Of a stretch of 16,538 bases of DNA, positions 14,663 to 16,538 are shown piece after piece (position 1 is the first letter of the stretch; each line of letters begins with the position of its first letter). A program made the translations under genes and the position numbers. Below the pieces are notes generated by a model, which worked only from the letters and a program-made list of their open reading frames with translations, was not told where the DNA came from and did not search any database. This DNA comes from Clostridia bacterium (lineage in GTDB: Bacteria > Bacillota_A > Clostridia > Christensenellales > Aristaeellaceae). The DNA lies in assembly GCA_017430945.1 (NCBI GenBank), contig JAFRMB010000107.1, positions 1 to 16,538 of the forward strand. Reading direction: 5' to 3'.

Positions 14663-14691
14663 ATTATAGCCTGTGATAATAAGATTGTCAA
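14663..14691 (-). promoter_or_regulatory. Perfect-consensus promoter of the ten-gene operon
   Basis: Read on the minus strand, TTGACA (14691-14686) and TATAAT (14668-14663) are both exact consensus boxes with the ideal 17-base spacer. Transcription would begin near 14656, giving a leader of about 34 bases before ATG 14622. So strong a promoter normally needs a repressor, which fits the divergent LacI-type gene. Confidence 0.88.
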
Positions 14692-14695
14692 CAAT
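14684..14695. repeat. Inverted repeat over the -35 box of the operon promoter
   Basis: ATTGT (14684-14688) and ACAAT (14691-14695) are inverted copies around CA, overlapping the TTGACA box. It may be a regulator site, or partly a by-product of the consensus -35 sequence in AT-rich DNA. Confidence 0.3.
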
Positions 14696-14792
14696 TTAAT
14701 TATATTGAGAAATTAACTGTACAATCTGCACAACACGTTTTTTTGCGATAATAATGTTTGTCCTTATTGCCGATTTGTATAAATCAACAAAT

Positions 14793-14804
14793 GATAACGT
14801 TGTA
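14793..14804. promoter_or_regulatory. Second candidate operator
   Basis: GATAACGTTGTA shares its last nine bases with the site at 14640-14651 in the same orientation. The dyad centred on CG is weaker (left half GATAAC, right half GTTGTA). It lies 153 bases from the first site and nearer the regulator gene, so it could serve autoregulation. Confidence 0.35.
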
Positions 14805-14894
14805 GTTTTGCTTAGCTCACAGGTTTATAAACAAACAATTAACATCGTGATTTGAATGTACCATATACGGCATCAGATATTCACGAGGGGAAGT

Positions 14895-14923
14895 TTGACG
14901 TTCCGGTGATTATATGTTATTCT
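14895..14923 (+). promoter_or_regulatory. Possible promoter of the LacI-type gene
   Basis: TTGACG (14895-14900) and TATTCT (14918-14923) are 17 bases apart with TGT before the -10. The start point would fall near 14930, right at the ribosome binding site, leaving an unusually short leader. Another promoter further left is possible. Confidence 0.3.
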
Positions 14924-14942
14924 AAAAAGAGGAGGTGTCGAT

Positions 14943-15974
14943 TTGGCAACGATCAAGGAAATCGCCGTGAAGACCGGTTATTCACCCAGTACGGTCTCCA
15001 TCGTTCTGCGCGGACAGGCAGGGGAGCGCAGTATTTCCGCGGAGGCGCAGGAACGGATCATGGAATGCGCCCGCGAGCTGAACTATTCGCCGAATGTCGC
15101 AGCACGCAGACTTCGTGAAAACGTAGCGTCCTTCAATACCATCACGGTATACTGGGCCAACGATTTCCGTTCGACGATGGTCACCTCCTTCTGGGAAGGC
15201 GTTCAGCATTACATTGGCGGTCTTTCCGACAGATATGAGATCAATATCCACCTGTACGAGCCGGGCAAATTGTGTGCCGCCGCTACAGCGAAATATCTTG
15301 GCGCATGTGCAGGTGCCATTATCTGCAACGCCGCCGACGAAGATCAGGAATACATCGAGCGCCTGAATGTGTCCGTCCCGATCGTCCTGTACAATCGAAT
15401 GACGGATGTCTATCCCTGTGTCTGTCTGGACAACCGGCAGATCGGGCGGCGTACTGCACAGATACTGATAGATCACGGTTGTACGCGCGGCATATCGATA
15501 ACTGGGCTTCCCCGGCTCTGGTATGCGCAGCAACGCAGCAGCGGCTTTATGGAGGCATGTGTGCAGCAGGCCGTGCCATGCGAGGTCCTGTTCGACTCCG
15601 GCGGCTCCGTCGCCGTTGGCCGTACTTGCGCTGATCAGATCAGTGATCTCTCCGGGAAGCCCGGATTTTTCGTCAATACGTCGGATCGCGTTGCCATAGG
15701 CCTGCTGCAGCGGTTGACGGATCTCGGCGTGCGATTCCCTCAGGACGCGGAACTGATCACAGTCGGCGCAGGAGATCCGGCGTTGTACGGATGCATTCGC
15801 CCCAGCCCCACCGTTATACAGATCCCCCTGGACAAAATGGCCTACGAATGTGCGAGGATCATCGATACCGCAAATCAAAACAATCGCTGCTCCAGGGACA
15901 AGGTGATCATTCCGGTCAGTATCCTCCAGGGCGACTCGGCGGGGCCGATCGACGCGAATGCGTACAGGACATGA
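14943..15974 (+). CDS. LacI-family transcriptional regulator, likely controlling the divergent operon
   Basis: The 343-residue protein begins with the LacI helix-turn-helix: ATIKEIAVKTGYSPSTVSIV (2-21), followed by LRG and the SISAEAQERI stretch, then the hinge NYSPNVAARRLREN. The rest is a periplasmic-binding-protein-like sensor domain, about 65-335, including the ligand-pocket strands INIHLYEP and GAIICNAADED and the closing region PTVIQIPLDKMAYE. It should bind DNA as a dimer and respond to a small molecule. The usual hinge-proximal VSRVLNG is VSIVLRG here. The start is TTG 14943, five bases after AGGAGGTG; no ATG is better placed. It is transcribed away from the catabolic operon, with a shared 320-base control region, the common arrangement of a local repressor. 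The inducer is probably a pathway compound, not necessarily a sugar. Confidence 0.92.
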   Translation: MATIKEIAVKTGYSPSTVSIVLRGQAGERSISAEAQERIMECARELNYSPNVAARRLRENVASFNTITVYWANDFRSTMVTSFWEGVQHYIGGLSDRYEINIHLYEPGKLCAAATAKYLGACAGAIICNAADEDQEYIERLNVSVPIVLYNRMTDVYPCVCLDNRQIGRRTAQILIDHGCTRGISITGLPRLWYAQQRSSGFMEACVQQAVPCEVLFDSGGSVAVGRTCADQISDLSGKPGFFVNTSDRVAIGLLQRLTDLGVRFPQDAELITVGAGDPALYGCIRPSPTVIQIPLDKMAYECARIIDTANQNNRCSRDKVIIPVSILQGDSAGPIDANAYRT

Positions 15975-16135
15975 GCTGCTGCCGGCCGGGGTCTGCGGCG
16001 CGCGCTACAGTGGCCTTCAGCGCATGAGAGCCGCCTGCCACGTGACTATAGGAATGACCCAAACCTCTTTGTGTCAAAGACCGGATCGGGATCCATCTTT
16101 CGAGCGCAGGGGCTGCATCTGCGGTCGCCGGCAAC

Positions 16136-16175
16136 AAAAAAAGGAACGTCGCGGAAAGCACGACGTTCCTTTTTT
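16136..16175. terminator. Strong bidirectional intrinsic terminator
   Basis: GGAACGTCG (16143-16151) pairs perfectly with CGACGTTCC (16161-16169) around a 9-base loop. The stem is flanked by seven A on the left and six T on the right, so each strand ends in a U-tract. It serves both the LacI-type gene from the left and the alcohol dehydrogenase gene from the right. The 160 bases between the LacI stop and this hairpin hold nothing else I can identify. Confidence 0.92.
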
Positions 16176-16184
16176 ATCACGCGA

Positions 16185-16538
16185 TCAGAAATCCACTTCG
16201 GTGTCGTAGTAGCAGCACTTCAGCAGCTTCTCCATCTCCTCCTGGCTGGGCTGGCGGGGGTTGGAGCCGGTGCAGGCATCCAGTATCGCGTTTTTGGCGA
16301 TCTCCGGCAGGCGCTGCAGGAACACTTCCTCCGGCACGAAGCCCTGCTCGCAGGGATAGCTGTCCGCGCCGTAGTGCTTGATGCAGTGGGGGATGTTCAG
16401 CGCATCGTTCATGCCGCGCAGGAAGGCGATCAGCTTTTCGACCTTCTCGTCGTCCGAAGCGGCCTTGTCGGCGATGCCCATGTAGTCCACGATCAGGCCA
16501 TAGCGCTTCTTCGCGGTCGCGTCCTTGGCGTTTAAGGC
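16185..16538 (-). CDS. Iron-containing alcohol dehydrogenase, C-terminal part, possibly AdhE
   Basis: The frame is open from the right edge to the stop at 16185, so only the last 117 or so residues are present. They match the C-terminal helical region of family III (iron-dependent) alcohol dehydrogenases: RYGLIVDYMG, then DDEKVEKLIAFLRGMN, IPHCIKHYG, and finally DACTGSNPRQP, the family's characteristic A-C-T-G-x-N-P-R near the end. This group reduces aldehydes or ketones with NAD(P)H. It could be a single-domain enzyme or the C-terminal half of the bifunctional AdhE; the missing part would decide. GTG 16490 can serve as a start on paper, but the homology begins before it, so it is internal. 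It is terminated by the bidirectional hairpin 10 bases downstream and is probably unrelated to the operon. Confidence 0.85.
   Translation of the reverse strand, partial: ALNAKDATAKKRYGLIVDYMGIADKAASDDEKVEKLIAFLRGMNDALNIPHCIKHYGADSYPCEQGFVPEEVFLQRLPEIAKNAILDACTGSNPRQPSQEEMEKLLKCCYYDTEVDF

Larger units (their letters stand above)
14623..14942. other. AT-rich divergent control region
   Basis: This 320-base stretch lies between the operon and the LacI-type gene and is much richer in A and T than its surroundings. It holds the operon promoter, two AACGTTGTA motifs, an inverted repeat over the -35 box, and a possible promoter for the regulator gene. No convincing coding frame is seen. Confidence 0.7.

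Overview
The window looks like a GC-rich member of the Bacillota, probably a Clostridia-type gut or anaerobic lineage. This is inferred from strong GGAGG ribosome binding sites, GTG and TTG starts, near-consensus sigma-A promoters with extended -10 boxes (TGnTATAAT), and the protein families seen: a short YozG-like HTH regulator, clostridial-type Dpp/Opp ATPases and an iron-dependent alcohol dehydrogenase. No rRNA, tRNA, CRISPR array, insertion sequence or phage gene is visible.

Left part (1-3050): a run of small, mostly unstudied genes. A DUF3592-like membrane protein is cut by the left edge (minus strand). It is followed by a 68-aa HTH regulator (plus), a doubtful 81-aa membrane protein (minus), an exported peptidoglycan-binding protein with a large unassigned C-terminal region (plus), and a two-helix membrane protein whose topology resembles DUF3592 (plus).

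Middle (3118-14622): ten genes on the minus strand, tightly packed and apparently one operon read from right to left. In transcription order they are: an AtuA-like (DUF1446) protein; its separate 107-aa ferredoxin-like AtuA C-terminal partner; a CaiB/BaiF family III CoA-transferase; a thiolase; then a complete Dpp/Opp peptide-type ABC importer (binding protein, two permeases, two ATPases); and last a cytoplasmic CocE/NonD (S15) serine hydrolase. A perfect-consensus promoter (TTGACA, 17 bp, TATAAT) sits just upstream, and a 13-bp-stem hairpin follows the last gene. Together the set reads as an import-and-degrade pathway: import a peptide-like, ester or amide compound, hydrolyse it inside the cell, load the freed acid onto CoA, process it by the unexplained AtuA step, and cleave a 3-ketoacyl-CoA with the thiolase. 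The substrate cannot be read from the sequence. This operon is the best candidate for an undescribed system here.

Right part (14623-16538): an AT-rich 320-base divergent control region holds the operon promoter and two copies of the motif AACGTTGTA that could be operators. A LacI-family regulator is transcribed rightward, away from the operon, and probably controls it. A strong bidirectional terminator separates it from the C-terminal part of an iron-containing alcohol dehydrogenase (possibly AdhE), which is cut by the right edge.
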